Below are positions 1 to 8,794 of a DNA stretch of 64,000 bases, piece after piece (the stretch's first letter is position 1; every line of letters starts with the position of its first letter). The notes under the pieces were generated by a model, which was not told the origin of the DNA, did no database searches, and saw only the letters and a list, made by a program, of their open reading frames with translations. Both the position numbers and the translations under genes were made by a program. Source of the DNA: Flavobacterium piscisymbiosum. GTDB lineage: Bacteria; Bacteroidota; Bacteroidia; Flavobacteriales; Flavobacteriaceae. Where the stretch lies: contig NZ_JAJJMM010000001.1 of the NCBI RefSeq assembly GCF_020905295.1, positions 2,666,001 through 2,730,000 on the forward strand. The letters run 5' to 3'.

Positions 1-732
1 TATTTTCTGCTCTAAAGCATTTCCTAAAAAAGCGACTGCAAACCCTTCTTTCTGCCAGGTTAAACCAGTAAACTGCTCGACGCTGTTCTTAAAGATCCAT
101 TTTATGACCTGAGGATTTCTAAGATTTATAATAGCTACCGAAGATTTATTATCAGTGATGGTGCTGCACGCAAGCATTCCTCCTTTAAGGTTCACAGCAA
201 AATACGATACATCTTTAATTTTTGTGAGGTATCCGGATTTTAAAGATTTTATAAGAAGTGTTCCTTTTTCCGTGCCAGAACCCAAATGGATAAGCAATAC
301 ATCAGTATCTTCATTATATTGGTACTGCTCGACTCCTGAAATTGTTTCAACATTTGATGATTCAAGGTTTAGTATATTCAAATCACTGCTGATCATGTAT
401 AAGAAAAATTTGTCCCGCGTGAATATTGTTTTTTCTGCATCAACAAAACTGTGTCTGCTTCCAGTTTTTATATTCTGAACGAATAGGGTATCATTTCCAT
501 TCTCATGAGTTAATTTGTAGCTGGCCCATTTTTCATCTGGAGAAATCCCATCTAAGTGTACCTCTCCCCAAAGCTTATAGTCAGCAGGGGTAAGGTCCTT
601 TTTTTGCACCACCTGTCCCCATGAGGGACAGGTTACTAATGGCAAAATAAAAAATAAAAATAAAAATTCTAAAATAGGCACCGAAGAAAAGCAAGAAGGC
701 TTGCACTTGTTGGTGAATACTGCTTTTGTCAT
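1..732 (-). CDS. S9-type prolyl oligopeptidase family protein, N-terminal part (runs off the window)
   Basis: An uninterrupted reading frame of 244 codons runs from an ATG at 732 to the window edge, so the C-terminal part is missing. The N-terminus has a long hydrophobic stretch (about residues 20-38) ending in CPSWGQ, a likely export signal. It is followed by repeated beta-propeller-like strands (SPDEKWASYKLTHENGNDT), as in the propeller half of S9 dipeptidyl/acylaminoacyl peptidases. The catalytic Ser-Asp-His domain would lie outside the window. It starts 15 bp after the SusD stop, so it is the third gene of a SusC-SusD-peptidase operon, which suggests peptide uptake and cleavage. The family call is inferred from the propeller pattern and this frequent neighbourhood. 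Confidence 0.7.
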   Translation of the reverse strand, partial: MTKAVFTNKCKPSCFSSVPILEFLFLFFILPLVTCPSWGQVVQKKDLTPADYKLWGEVHLDGISPDEKWASYKLTHENGNDTLFVQNIKTGSRHSFVDAEKTIFTRDKFFLYMISSDLNILNLESSNVETISGVEQYQYNEDTDVLLIHLGSGTEKGTLLIKSLKSGYLTKIKDVSYFAVNLKGGMLACSTITDNKSSVAIINLRNPQVIKWIFKNSVEQFTGLTWQKEGFAVAFLGNALEQKI

Positions 733-747
733 AATGTATGGTACGTT

Positions 748-2130
748 TTAATATCCAGGATTCTGAGGTCTCAGATTTGGGTTTGCGCTAAGTTCGTTCT
801 GTGGAATAGGAAAAAGGTTGTCTGTAGAATCCCATCCCGGTTTAATGCCACCGAGCGTTATATTAAGTTTTCCGTTTCTCTTTAGATCAAAGAATCGATG
901 TCCATTTTCTGTAAATAGTTCAAACTTTCTTTCCAAGAGGATGGCGTCAAGTATTTCAATCTGTGTTATGGCCGACGTTTCAGACAGCCCTGCACGGCTT
1001 CGGATTTTATTTAAATCTTCTTTTGCTCCGATCAAATCCCCTTGATGGGCTCTTGCTTCTGCCCTAATTAGAAATTGTTCTGCCAGACGGAACATGACAG
1101 AGTATTCTTTTGAAATAGCTGTAGGGAAGTTTTCTTTGTATTTGTAAGGATGATAATATACGAATGTTCCATCTGCGATAGATTTGATCCAGCTGACTCT
1201 GCGAAGATCCTCTGAGGCGAAAGAATTTACCAGTGCTTCGCTTAGTGAAACATATGGGGGAGGTACAGATGTAAAAATAAAATAAGATGCTTCAGCAGTA
1301 TTCTGCCCCTGCTCCCCGGACTGTAGCTGCCAGATCGTTTCGGAGGAGCTGATCAAAAATACATTGTCAATATTTTCAAGGGAGTAAAGCTCCTGCTGGT
1401 TCAGAACTGCAGATGCAGTATTGGAAGCTTCTGGATATGCGCCAATATAGAGATAGGTTCTTGCGAGTAAAGCTTTCGCAGTTGAGGCATTGGGACGAAC
1501 TCTTTGCTGATCCAGGTAATCGGCTGGGAGATATTCAACGGCTTTATTAAGATCAGCAATGATATTTTGATATACGATTGCACTTGAAGTTCTGGTTGCC
1601 AATTTGTTGATCTTAAAATCGGTTTGTGTGATGTAAGGAACATCACCAAAAATGTTAACTAAGTAGAAGTGTACCAATGCTCTTATAAACAAAGCTTCCC
1701 CTTGAAACTGTTTTTTCTGTGCGAGGGTGAGGTTTTTACTTGCTTGAGAGCCTTCAATTATGGCATTAGCAGCATATATTTGATTGTAAGCTGAATTCCA
1801 ATATCCTGTCACAAAAGAGTTGGTAGGCAGAAGTGCATTTACATAAAAAGGTGTGCTGGGATTGCCGGGGCTGTCATTGCTGATCATCTCATCGGTATAG
1901 TTGCCAAGCTGGTTTGAAATCCCAGTACCGTTACCTGCCAAGATGCCCTTATCTCGCAGGCTGGAATAGATATCTGTAAGGGCAGCTTCAGCTGTATTAT
2001 AATCTTCAAAAACAACAGCAGCAGTAAGCTGTGATTTTGGAAGTTCCACTTCGACAAATGAATCGCAAGAGGCAACAGTAATTAATACGAGCAATAATCC
2101 CTGCAGTTTTATATTATAGAATGTTTTCAT
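748..2130 (-). CDS. SusD/RagB-family outer-membrane nutrient-binding lipoprotein
   Basis: A 460-aa lipoprotein that caps the TonB-dependent SusC channel and binds substrate at the cell surface. The signal peptide ends in a lipobox with Cys22 (VASC). The TPR-like alpha-helical SusD fold is indicated by motifs such as GEALFIRALVHFYLVNIFGDVPYI near residue 145 and, near the C-terminus, LNKIRSRAGL and ERKFELFTENGHRFFDLKR. The length is usual for the family. It lies 10 bp downstream of the SusC gene and 15 bp upstream of the peptidase gene, on the same strand. The substrate cannot be read from the sequence; the peptidase neighbour hints at peptides rather than glycans. Confidence 0.93.
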   Translation of the reverse strand: MKTFYNIKLQGLLLVLITVASCDSFVEVELPKSQLTAAVVFEDYNTAEAALTDIYSSLRDKGILAGNGTGISNQLGNYTDEMISNDSPGNPSTPFYVNALLPTNSFVTGYWNSAYNQIYAANAIIEGSQASKNLTLAQKKQFQGEALFIRALVHFYLVNIFGDVPYITQTDFKINKLATRTSSAIVYQNIIADLNKAVEYLPADYLDQQRVRPNASTAKALLARTYLYIGAYPEASNTASAVLNQQELYSLENIDNVFLISSSETIWQLQSGEQGQNTAEASYFIFTSVPPPYVSLSEALVNSFASEDLRRVSWIKSIADGTFVYYHPYKYKENFPTAISKEYSVMFRLAEQFLIRAEARAHQGDLIGAKEDLNKIRSRAGLSETSAITQIEILDAILLERKFELFTENGHRFFDLKRNGKLNITLGGIKPGWDSTDNLFPIPQNELSANPNLRPQNPGY

Positions 2131-2140
2131 CGCAGTTAGT

Positions 2141-5100
2141 TTAAAAGGTTAATTGTATTCCGACGGTCAATACTTTGAGAGGAGGAAGAAAACCATAGCT
2201 GGTAAATTCAGGATCACCATCTTTATATTTTGTGAAGGTGATCAGATTTTGCCCCTGTATCATAACTTTACACTGTGTGCTGTTAAGTCCTAAGGGCAAA
2301 TTGTACGACAGGGAAATATTTTTTAAACGTATGAAGGAGGCATCAGTGAAAGATGCGGTGCTGTCATAATATAAATAATCCCCGTTAAGAGCATCATAGT
2401 TGTATCCAGTAGTATAGATCTGGTAAGGTGTCTGGTCTCCTGCTTTTGTCCAGCTGTCTGTCATTCTCTGTTGTTGATTTGACATCATGCCGGCTGGCCC
2501 CATCGGGTATATTCTGTTTTTCTGCTTGACAAATTGGAAAAGAAAATCAAGGCTGAGTCGCTTATATACCAGCTGATTTTGCAAGCCTCCATAGTACTTA
2601 GGATTAAGGTCAACAATTGTCTGCTGATCTTCCGGAAAAGTAATCTGTCCATCATTATTTAGATCTTCAAAGGAATAAATTCCGGTTTGGGGATCAACTC
2701 CTTTAAACTTATAGAGTAGTTCAATATTAAGAGGTTGGCCTATACGGTACTGCTCATTGTAAGTGGAATTTTCCAGTCCGGGAAAACGCACAAGTTTATT
2801 TTTTGCAAAGGTCAGATTTAGATTTGTAGTCCATGTAAAAGAACCTCCGCTAATATTAATTGTGCGAAGCGTAAATTCAAGACCTGTGTTCTGCACCGTT
2901 GCATCCAGATTGGCCTGATAGGATGTAAAACCCGTTGAGCCTGGCAGAGGGAAACCTACCAGCTGGTTTGAAGATCTGTTCTGATACCATGCTGCCGTAG
3001 TAAAAATACGGTCTTGTAAAAATCCAATTTCGAGCGCTGCTTCGAGTTTTTTATTTATTTCCCATCCAAAATTTGGATTAAATAGTCTGGTAGGGGATAA
3101 ACCTGCGGTTCCATTATAAATTACGCCGGTATTGGAATAGGTGTCTAAAAATTGATAATCTCCAATTTGATCATTTCCAGTTGTACCATAACTAGTACGA
3201 AGTTTTCCAAAGCTAAGCCAGGAAGCCCCTCGCATGAAAGCCTCGTTACTGAACAGCCAAGCTAGGCCGGCTGCTCCAAAATTTGCAAATTGATTTCCAG
3301 GACCAAAACGACTAGAACCATCACGTCTAGCAGTAAGATTTAGTATGTAACGCTGCTGAAAATTATAATTTACCCTTCCAAAAAAAGCCTGATATTTATA
3401 GAGAGCTTCATCACTGAGCAGCACTCGGGTAATCTTTGCCGCTGCCAGATTGTAGATAAGGCTGTTTGAGGTAAAACCTGTACCGGACTGAGAAATTCTT
3501 GAGGTCTGTTGGCTTTGGAAAGTACTGCCCAAAAGAAGATCAATTTTTGAAGATCCTAAATCTTTTTTCCAACTGATCTGCGGTTCTATGATCCATGACG
3601 ACCTGTTTGTGTTGTTGAGAAAGATAACTGATCTGGCACTACTGACATTATAAGCGGGATTATATATGGTCGATGGTATAATTCTAGTCTCGTTATTGTC
3701 CAAATTCGTATATCCGAAATTTCCTTTTGCTGTAAGTCCGGGAATGATTTCGTAGGATAGAACGGTATTGGCTGTCAAATCGTTGGTTTTGGATTCAAAT
3801 TTTGTGTTGAGGTTTCGCAGCGGATTCTGCCAAGTTCCGTTCTCCCAATTTAAGGTTCCGTCTGCATTATATAGTGCCGGAGCGTTAGGAGGCAGGGTTC
3901 TTGCGTCATAGGTATAATCATAAGACGGTTGGTCATTATCCTGAGTATTAAAGCCTGCTGAAAAAGATAGCCTGAATTTCTGATCGACGGAATGATGGTT
4001 GAGACTAATCTGGCTACCTCCTTTTTTATACATAAAACTGCCAGGAAACACGGTTGACTCTGTATGATAAGACCCACTGAGTAGAAATTGGGTATTATCG
4101 GAACCACCAGATACAGATCCTTGAAGGTCTGTAATCTGAGCAGTTCCGCCTATGAGTTCCTTCTGCCAGTCTGTATAGCGGTTTTGATCCCACGTTCCGT
4201 TGACATCGTAATCCCACGGATTATACTGTGTAATTCCATCGTTCACAAATGCCTGTCTGCGCATGGATAAATACTGCTGAGTGTTCATGAGTTTTATAAA
4301 CTTTGTGACCCTTCCAGCGCCAGTTGAAGCGGTAACTGAAAATTTGGTTTTACCAGCTTTTCCTTTTTTTGTAGTTATTAAAACAACACCGTTGGCTCCC
4401 CGAGAGCCATAAATTGAAGTGGCATCGGCATCTTTAAGCACTTCAATGCTTTCAATCGAGTCGGGATTTATGTTGTTTAAGGGACTTGATTGTGTTGGAA
4501 ATGTTGTTCCTGTATTATAGGATCCTATGGATTCAGAGGAATAAGGTACACCATCAATAATATAAAGCGGAGCGTTCGCATCAACTCGCAGACTATTCTG
4601 TCCCCTGATTTTGATTTCAAAACCTCCGCCGGGCACCCCCGTATTTTGTGTAATGCTGACTCCTGCCATACGAGCCTGCATAGTAGCCAACACATTAGTG
4701 ACAGGCTGTACCTCAATATCTTTGGACGTAATTCGCGCAATACTTCCTGTACGTTCACTTTCTTTGACGGAATAATATCCAGCATTCACTCGTACTTCTT
4801 GAAGTGTAGTTGTATCATAAAGAAGCTGAACGTCTACAACTTTGCGCCCATTAACAGCAATGTAAGCCGTTTTATATCCTATGAAAGATACAATCAAAGT
4901 ATCCAACGGTGATGCAGCAAATAAATACTGTCCACTGTAATCAGATATGGTCGCAGAATTTAATTTATTCTTAATGGAAATAGTTACACCAGGCAACGGA
5001 CTCGTACCATCGGTGATAGTACCCTGAATTTGATGTTGTTGAATAAAATTTGCAGTATTCCGGATTATATTTTTGGAAGATAAAGAGGAGAAAGACGATA

Positions 5101-5164
5101 AGAAACCCATTAAAAACAGGCAACAAAGAGCCTTGCCACCCTTGTGAAATGAAATTTTTTTCAT
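2141..5164 (-). CDS. SusC/RagA-family TonB-linked outer-membrane transporter
   Basis: A 1007-aa TonB-dependent channel. It has a signal peptide (about residues 1-30) and an N-terminal carboxypeptidase-D-regulatory-like domain (IQGTITDGTSPLPGVTISIK, about 46-120). A plug domain follows, with PLYIIDGVPY and the SusC hallmark DADATSIYGSRGANGVVLIT near residue 250, then a long beta-barrel ending in an aromatic residue (QLTF). It is the first gene of the SusC-SusD-peptidase operon. A strong inverted repeat sits in its 5' leader (5206-5242). No anti-sigma or sigma gene is beside it, so the control is not evident from the sequence. Confidence 0.95.
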   Translation of the reverse strand: MKKISFHKGGKALCCLFLMGFLSSFSSLSSKNIIRNTANFIQQHQIQGTITDGTSPLPGVTISIKNKLNSATISDYSGQYLFAASPLDTLIVSFIGYKTAYIAVNGRKVVDVQLLYDTTTLQEVRVNAGYYSVKESERTGSIARITSKDIEVQPVTNVLATMQARMAGVSITQNTGVPGGGFEIKIRGQNSLRVDANAPLYIIDGVPYSSESIGSYNTGTTFPTQSSPLNNINPDSIESIEVLKDADATSIYGSRGANGVVLITTKKGKAGKTKFSVTASTGAGRVTKFIKLMNTQQYLSMRRQAFVNDGITQYNPWDYDVNGTWDQNRYTDWQKELIGGTAQITDLQGSVSGGSDNTQFLLSGSYHTESTVFPGSFMYKKGGSQISLNHHSVDQKFRLSFSAGFNTQDNDQPSYDYTYDARTLPPNAPALYNADGTLNWENGTWQNPLRNLNTKFESKTNDLTANTVLSYEIIPGLTAKGNFGYTNLDNNETRIIPSTIYNPAYNVSSARSVIFLNNTNRSSWIIEPQISWKKDLGSSKIDLLLGSTFQSQQTSRISQSGTGFTSNSLIYNLAAAKITRVLLSDEALYKYQAFFGRVNYNFQQRYILNLTARRDGSSRFGPGNQFANFGAAGLAWLFSNEAFMRGASWLSFGKLRTSYGTTGNDQIGDYQFLDTYSNTGVIYNGTAGLSPTRLFNPNFGWEINKKLEAALEIGFLQDRIFTTAAWYQNRSSNQLVGFPLPGSTGFTSYQANLDATVQNTGLEFTLRTINISGGSFTWTTNLNLTFAKNKLVRFPGLENSTYNEQYRIGQPLNIELLYKFKGVDPQTGIYSFEDLNNDGQITFPEDQQTIVDLNPKYYGGLQNQLVYKRLSLDFLFQFVKQKNRIYPMGPAGMMSNQQQRMTDSWTKAGDQTPYQIYTTGYNYDALNGDYLYYDSTASFTDASFIRLKNISLSYNLPLGLNSTQCKVMIQGQNLITFTKYKDGDPEFTSYGFLPPLKVLTVGIQLTF

Positions 5165-5205
5165 AATATTGGGTTGGTTAGTGAAACGTTGGTTTTGTTA
5201 GCTAC

Positions 5206-5242
5206 GGTCCTCTATAACAGTTTAGCGACAAGTTAGAGGACC
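5206..5242 (-). promoter_or_regulatory. Inverted repeat in the leader of the SusC operon
   Basis: GGTCCTCT (5206-5213) is repeated in inverted form as AGAGGACC (5235-5242), extending to an imperfect 11-bp stem with a loop of about 14 nt. It lies 42 bp upstream of the SusC start codon. It could be an RNA hairpin in the 5' leader or a two-fold protein-binding site. Read on the plus strand it is followed by a short T run, but there is no plus-strand gene for it to terminate. Confidence 0.4.
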
Positions 5243-5416
5243 ATTTTTTATGTATTAAGTAAGCGGCTTAATGGTCATAAGGGAAATTTTTTTAATACAC
5301 AGGCAATAACAATTTAAAGGTTAGACTTTTTGTTGCGAAACTTTAAAATGGAAAGAAGTATTGCTAAGAATGAAAGAGAGTTTAGATCATAAAAAAGGCA
5401 TGGAACTCAGCTTATA

Positions 5417-5525
5417 GTTTTCAAGGCACTGGCGGCGCCCTACCACAAATAAGTGAGCCCACGCCATAAGACGTGAGCATCTTACTTATCCTCTCGTGGT
5501 ATATAAAACGCCAGTTTTTGAAAAC
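5417..5525. other. 109-nt nested hairpin element, possible structured RNA or mobile palindrome
   Basis: The whole segment folds back on itself through successive paired blocks. GTTTTCAA (5417-5424) pairs with TTGAAAAC (5518-5525), CTGGCG (5429-5434) with CGCCAG (5509-5514), TACCAC (5441-5446) with GTGGTA (5496-5501). AATAAGTGAG faces CTTACTTAT, and CACG pairs with CGTG at the tip. It is more GC-rich than its surroundings and lies at the junction between the SusC operon and the defence genes. No open reading frame explains it. The strand is undetermined. It could be an ncRNA, a REP-like element or a recombination site. Confidence 0.45.
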
Positions 5526-5652
5526 GAGATTCTAAGCGAATGCTTCAATTTTTTATATGAAGAATCGCAAAATTATTTAATTAAATGCTTAAAGCAAATA
5601 TTATTGAATAATAATTCAAATAATAAACAAATATAACAAAATATCTTTATTT

Positions 5653-5670
5653 GTTATAAGATCTTATAAC
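5653..5670. promoter_or_regulatory. Perfect 18-bp palindrome, likely operator of the XRE regulator
   Basis: GTTATAAGATCTTATAAC is its own reverse complement over all 18 bases. It lies 45 bp upstream of the start of the small helix-turn-helix gene at 5716. A perfect dyad just upstream of an XRE-family gene is the usual place for an autoregulatory site; binding by this protein is inferred. Confidence 0.55.
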
Positions 5671-5715
5671 ATTTTTTTTGAAAATTATCACGCCTTTTGT
5701 TTAAAAGCTTAAAAA

Positions 5716-5952
5716 ATGGAGAAACACAAGGGGGAAAAATTAGAAAAATTTGGTTTACATATAAAAAAGCTTCGAACCGAATTGGACATAAGTCAAGATA
5801 AAGTAGCATTAAATAGTGATAAGCTTATTAAAGCTACAATAAGTGATATTGAAAATGGAAAGAGAAATTTATCATTTACTACTCTTTTAGATTTAGCAAA
5901 AGGACTTGGGAAGCACCCAAAAGAGTTATTAGATTATGACATAGATAAATAA
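5716..5952 (+). CDS. Small XRE-family helix-turn-helix regulator
   Basis: A 78-aa protein that is almost entirely one Cro/C1-type HTH domain: LHIKKLRTELDISQDKVA (helices 1-2), then KATISDIENGKRNLSFTTLL (recognition helix and helix 4). It has no effector domain, so it probably acts as a dimeric DNA-binding repressor. A perfect palindrome lies just upstream and a hairpin terminator just downstream, making it a self-contained unit. Its position at the head of the accessory region suggests that it controls the defence genes that follow, but only self-control is supported by the sequence. Confidence 0.88.
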   Translation: MEKHKGEKLEKFGLHIKKLRTELDISQDKVALNSDKLIKATISDIENGKRNLSFTTLLDLAKGLGKHPKELLDYDIDK

Positions 5953-5975
5953 TTATAAGTTTTAAAGGATAGAAG

Positions 5976-5997
5976 AGATGCTTAGGCATCTTTTTTT
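5976..5997 (+). terminator. Rho-independent terminator after the XRE gene
   Basis: AGATGC and GCATCT form a 6-bp stem with a TTAG loop; the 3' arm runs into a seven-T tract. It lies 24 bp after the stop codon of the regulator. Confidence 0.75.
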
Positions 5998-6274
5998 ATG
6001 CTCAATGAAAATCTAAAATAGGTATTTATACGGTAGCCTTTTCATTATTAAAAGAATTATTTTGCAACTTATTATTGATACAGATTATGGAAAACCGTAA
6101 AAGAAAAGTAAAAAGGTTTTGTATGTTTGATCTTGAAGTTAATAATGGCATAAAGCTTTATAAAATTAGATTAGTTGAGGCCATTTTATGGCTGGAATAA
6201 ATAAGTTGGGCGCAATCGCAACAAATAACGGAGAATAAGTATTTTATTTGTACTTTTTAAAAAAAAATTAACAT
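5998..6274. other. Intergenic stretch with one doubtful 37-codon frame
   Basis: No convincing gene is present. A short frame (6087-6200, plus strand) begins MENRKRKVKR and ends ILWLE. It could be a basic small protein or a decayed remnant; nothing supports expression. The 3' part (about 6200-6235) contains GGGCGC and AATAACGG, loosely like the ends of the repeats that separate the genes downstream, but the match is too weak to call. Confidence 0.25.
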
Positions 6275-8602
6275 ATGTTGAATATAGATTACAAAAAAGT
6301 TTTTTCTAAGTTAAGCCATATTAAAGCACTTTCACACGATCAGAAATTTGATCAAATCGTCCAAAATCTAATTACTCATACTTTAAATGGAACTTTCGAC
6401 TCAAAACCAAAAAATGAAATAGAGGTTTCGAAGATGATTAAATATGTTTATGGAATTTCTATTAGGGATACAATTGTACAATCTAATCTAGACAAATTAA
6501 TTGATAATTCTGAGATTGTCAGGGATAGAAATTCACGTGAGTATAGTATCATTCCTGCTGTTGCAAACAAATTATCTGCTCGACTTGATGAAGCTAATGC
6601 AAATGAGCTTTCAGTAAAACTCAAGTGGTTTGAAGAACTTAAACTATTCATTACAGACATTTCTGATGAGGGACTAGAAAAAATGTGGAGTTTATTAAAA
6701 CTATATTTGAGCAATGTATTTGAACAACACGGCATCCAAACATTAAATTTTTTAAATCCTAACTTAAAAATTCAGGAAGAAGATGAAAAACATCTTTTAA
6801 CTATAGTAGAAACAATTCTGAAGGAAAACAGTGACCCATTTACAAAGGAAGAGTTAGCATCATCAATTAACCAATTTATTTCAAATGCTGATGAGATTAG
6901 GGCACAATACCTTTCACAATTAGCAGATTCTACATTTACAAGTTTTGCATTAACATCTGACGCTGAAACTGTAAATTTTTTAAATAAAAGGTTCAATAAC
7001 CTAAATTTATTTCTTGATACTAATTTTATTTTCGGAATTTTAGATTTGCATAAAAACAGTGAGGATGCATCTGCACGCGAAATTCTAGAAGAAGTAAAAA
7101 AAAATCGCCTCCCATTTAAACTTGTATTCCATCCAGAAACTTTAGCCGAATTTAAACGAGCATTTGACGCAAGGGCTTTATTTATACGAGCTACAAAATG
7201 GACAAAAGAAACAAGTCGAGTTGCAATAAAAGTTGATGGCCTTAGTCCATTAGAAGAGTTGTTCCATAAACAAAACATGGAAAATGAAACCGATCCTGTA
7301 GTATTCCTTGAAAAGTATAATCATGTTGATATCATCTTAAAAGACTTAGGACTTATAGAATATGTTCCTCATAATAAAAGAGATGAAGAACTTTATGAAA
7401 TTGAAAAGGATGTCGAAAAATATCAAGAATTTTATGAATCAGTAAAAAACCGAAAATCAAAATCTTTTATTGGTTTTAAACATGACGTTGTTGTCCTTCG
7501 GGAAGTACGGGAACTTAATCCCAAAAAGACAAAGTTTTTGGACAGCAAAGCATTTTTTATTAGTTCAGACTTTGTATTAGCAAAGTTCGAAAAAAAATTT
7601 TACAAGAAAAATTGGGAGATTAGCTATGTCGTTAATCCTAGTGTTTTTTTACAACTGATAAGACCATTTATTGAGAACGATTATACTGCCAACAAGCGGT
7701 TTATAGATACATTTTCAGTACCTGAATTTCGTTCATTTGAAATTGATTATTCCACAACTCGATCGAAAGCATTGCAAATAATTAATGATAATTATCACGC
7801 AACATCATTTGAAACGAAAGTAAATATTTTACGCGACATCGTAATTTTGGATAAATTAGAGAAAGCTAATGAAGACTATAGTAAACAAACTGAAATAATA
7901 GAAAACCATATTGCACTAGAAAATCAAATTCTTGCCCAACAAAAAGACGATTATCTAAAAAGCATTCAATATGTTACACATGAAAAAGAGCAACTGGAAG
8001 ATAAAAAATTAAGAGCAGAAAAAAATATTAGATCATTCAAAGAAGCTAATGAAGTGCTAGCGAAGGAAAAAAAATCTGCCGTTACAGAAATAGAAACAAA
8101 GAAAACGGAGATTGAACAACTCGGTTCTGAACTTCGCCAAATTAAAGAATCTTTAGAATTGCAACAAAGAGAAAACACGTATCTAAAAAGCTTGAAAGAT
8201 TGGGAAGAACGAAGGGATGAATACGTAAAATCGCACCTTATTACAAAGAGAAATGAATATGTTGAATTTTCAAAATATTGCATAAGACCCTGTTTCACAT
8301 TATTAACGGTTGCTATAACAACCCCTTTACTAGCACGTTATTATTCCGATTTAAAGACTTATCTGAGTAACGCAGGTTACTCAGAAATCAACCTAATCGT
8401 TCTAATTATTGTACTTGCTTTTCTAGCTGGATGGGAATTATTAAATCGAACCTATGTTGCAGATAAAGATAAAATGAAAGTAGGGTTGAAATGGATATTT
8501 ACATGTGGTCTGCCGTCCAAGAAAGATTCTCTTATAAATTCGCATCGAGATGACTTTATAACTAGTTACTCAGAATTACATGACAAACCTAAGATGGATT
8601 GA
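6275..8602 (+). CDS. PIN-like nuclease domain protein with coiled coil and C-terminal membrane anchor
   Basis: A 775-aa protein. The N-terminal 230 residues are helical and unrecognised. A PIN-type metal-dependent RNase domain follows: FLDTNFIFG near residue 245 supplies the first Asp, FHPETLAEF a downstream acidic residue, FKHDVVVLRE another, and FISSDFVLAKF the last Asp. Residues about 555-670 form a long charged coiled coil. Two hydrophobic helices (about 680-725) would anchor it in the membrane, with a short cytosolic tail. This PIN + coiled coil + membrane layout suits an abortive-infection-type effector that is tethered and activated by a signal; that role is inferred from neighbours, not shown. 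The ATG at 6275 follows an A-rich leader. Confidence 0.6.
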   Translation: MLNIDYKKVFSKLSHIKALSHDQKFDQIVQNLITHTLNGTFDSKPKNEIEVSKMIKYVYGISIRDTIVQSNLDKLIDNSEIVRDRNSREYSIIPAVANKLSARLDEANANELSVKLKWFEELKLFITDISDEGLEKMWSLLKLYLSNVFEQHGIQTLNFLNPNLKIQEEDEKHLLTIVETILKENSDPFTKEELASSINQFISNADEIRAQYLSQLADSTFTSFALTSDAETVNFLNKRFNNLNLFLDTNFIFGILDLHKNSEDASAREILEEVKKNRLPFKLVFHPETLAEFKRAFDARALFIRATKWTKETSRVAIKVDGLSPLEELFHKQNMENETDPVVFLEKYNHVDIILKDLGLIEYVPHNKRDEELYEIEKDVEKYQEFYESVKNRKSKSFIGFKHDVVVLREVRELNPKKTKFLDSKAFFISSDFVLAKFEKKFYKKNWEISYVVNPSVFLQLIRPFIENDYTANKRFIDTFSVPEFRSFEIDYSTTRSKALQIINDNYHATSFETKVNILRDIVILDKLEKANEDYSKQTEIIENHIALENQILAQQKDDYLKSIQYVTHEKEQLEDKKLRAEKNIRSFKEANEVLAKEKKSAVTEIETKKTEIEQLGSELRQIKESLELQQRENTYLKSLKDWEERRDEYVKSHLITKRNEYVEFSKYCIRPCFTLLTVAITTPLLARYYSDLKTYLSNAGYSEINLIVLIIVLAFLAGWELLNRTYVADKDKMKVGLKWIFTCGLPSKKDSLINSHRDDFITSYSELHDKPKMD

Positions 8603-8612
8603 ACCAGCGACA

Positions 8613-8760
8613 GCGCTTAACACAAGCTACAAGCAAGCTGGACATTTGGCTTAATTTGAAGATGGTTTTGTATTTGAAAAATTAGTATTTAACCGAAAGA
8701 TTACGCATTTTTAATCCCAGCTTGCTTGTAGCGCGGGAACATTACTTACAAGCTGCCCAA
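8613..8760. repeat. attC-like repeat A (between gene units)
   Basis: It begins right after the stop codon of the PIN gene with GCTTAAC (8615-8621, fits RYYYAAC). It carries a perfect 16-bp inverted repeat, GCTACAAGCAAGCTGG (8626-8641) against 8717-8732, and ends in GGGAACATTACTTA. The middle shares GGTTTTGTATTTGA and ACCGAAA with repeats B, C and H. The long imperfect hairpin with conserved ends resembles an integron attC site; the 3' core is a poor match to GTTRRRY. Confidence 0.5.
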
Positions 8761-8794
8761 GATTGCGAATAAAAAACATAAAAATAATTCAAAA

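Noticed and set aside
155..478. Plus-strand frame of 107 codons at the left end
   Set aside because: It lies fully opposite the uninterrupted minus-strand peptidase frame (1-732), which has an export signal and family-like strands.
2170..2200. GAGGAGGAAGA within the SusC gene as a second copy of the tRNA-Ser 3' end
   Set aside because: Only the purine-rich GAGGAAGA part matches; the rest differs and the site lies inside an intact gene.
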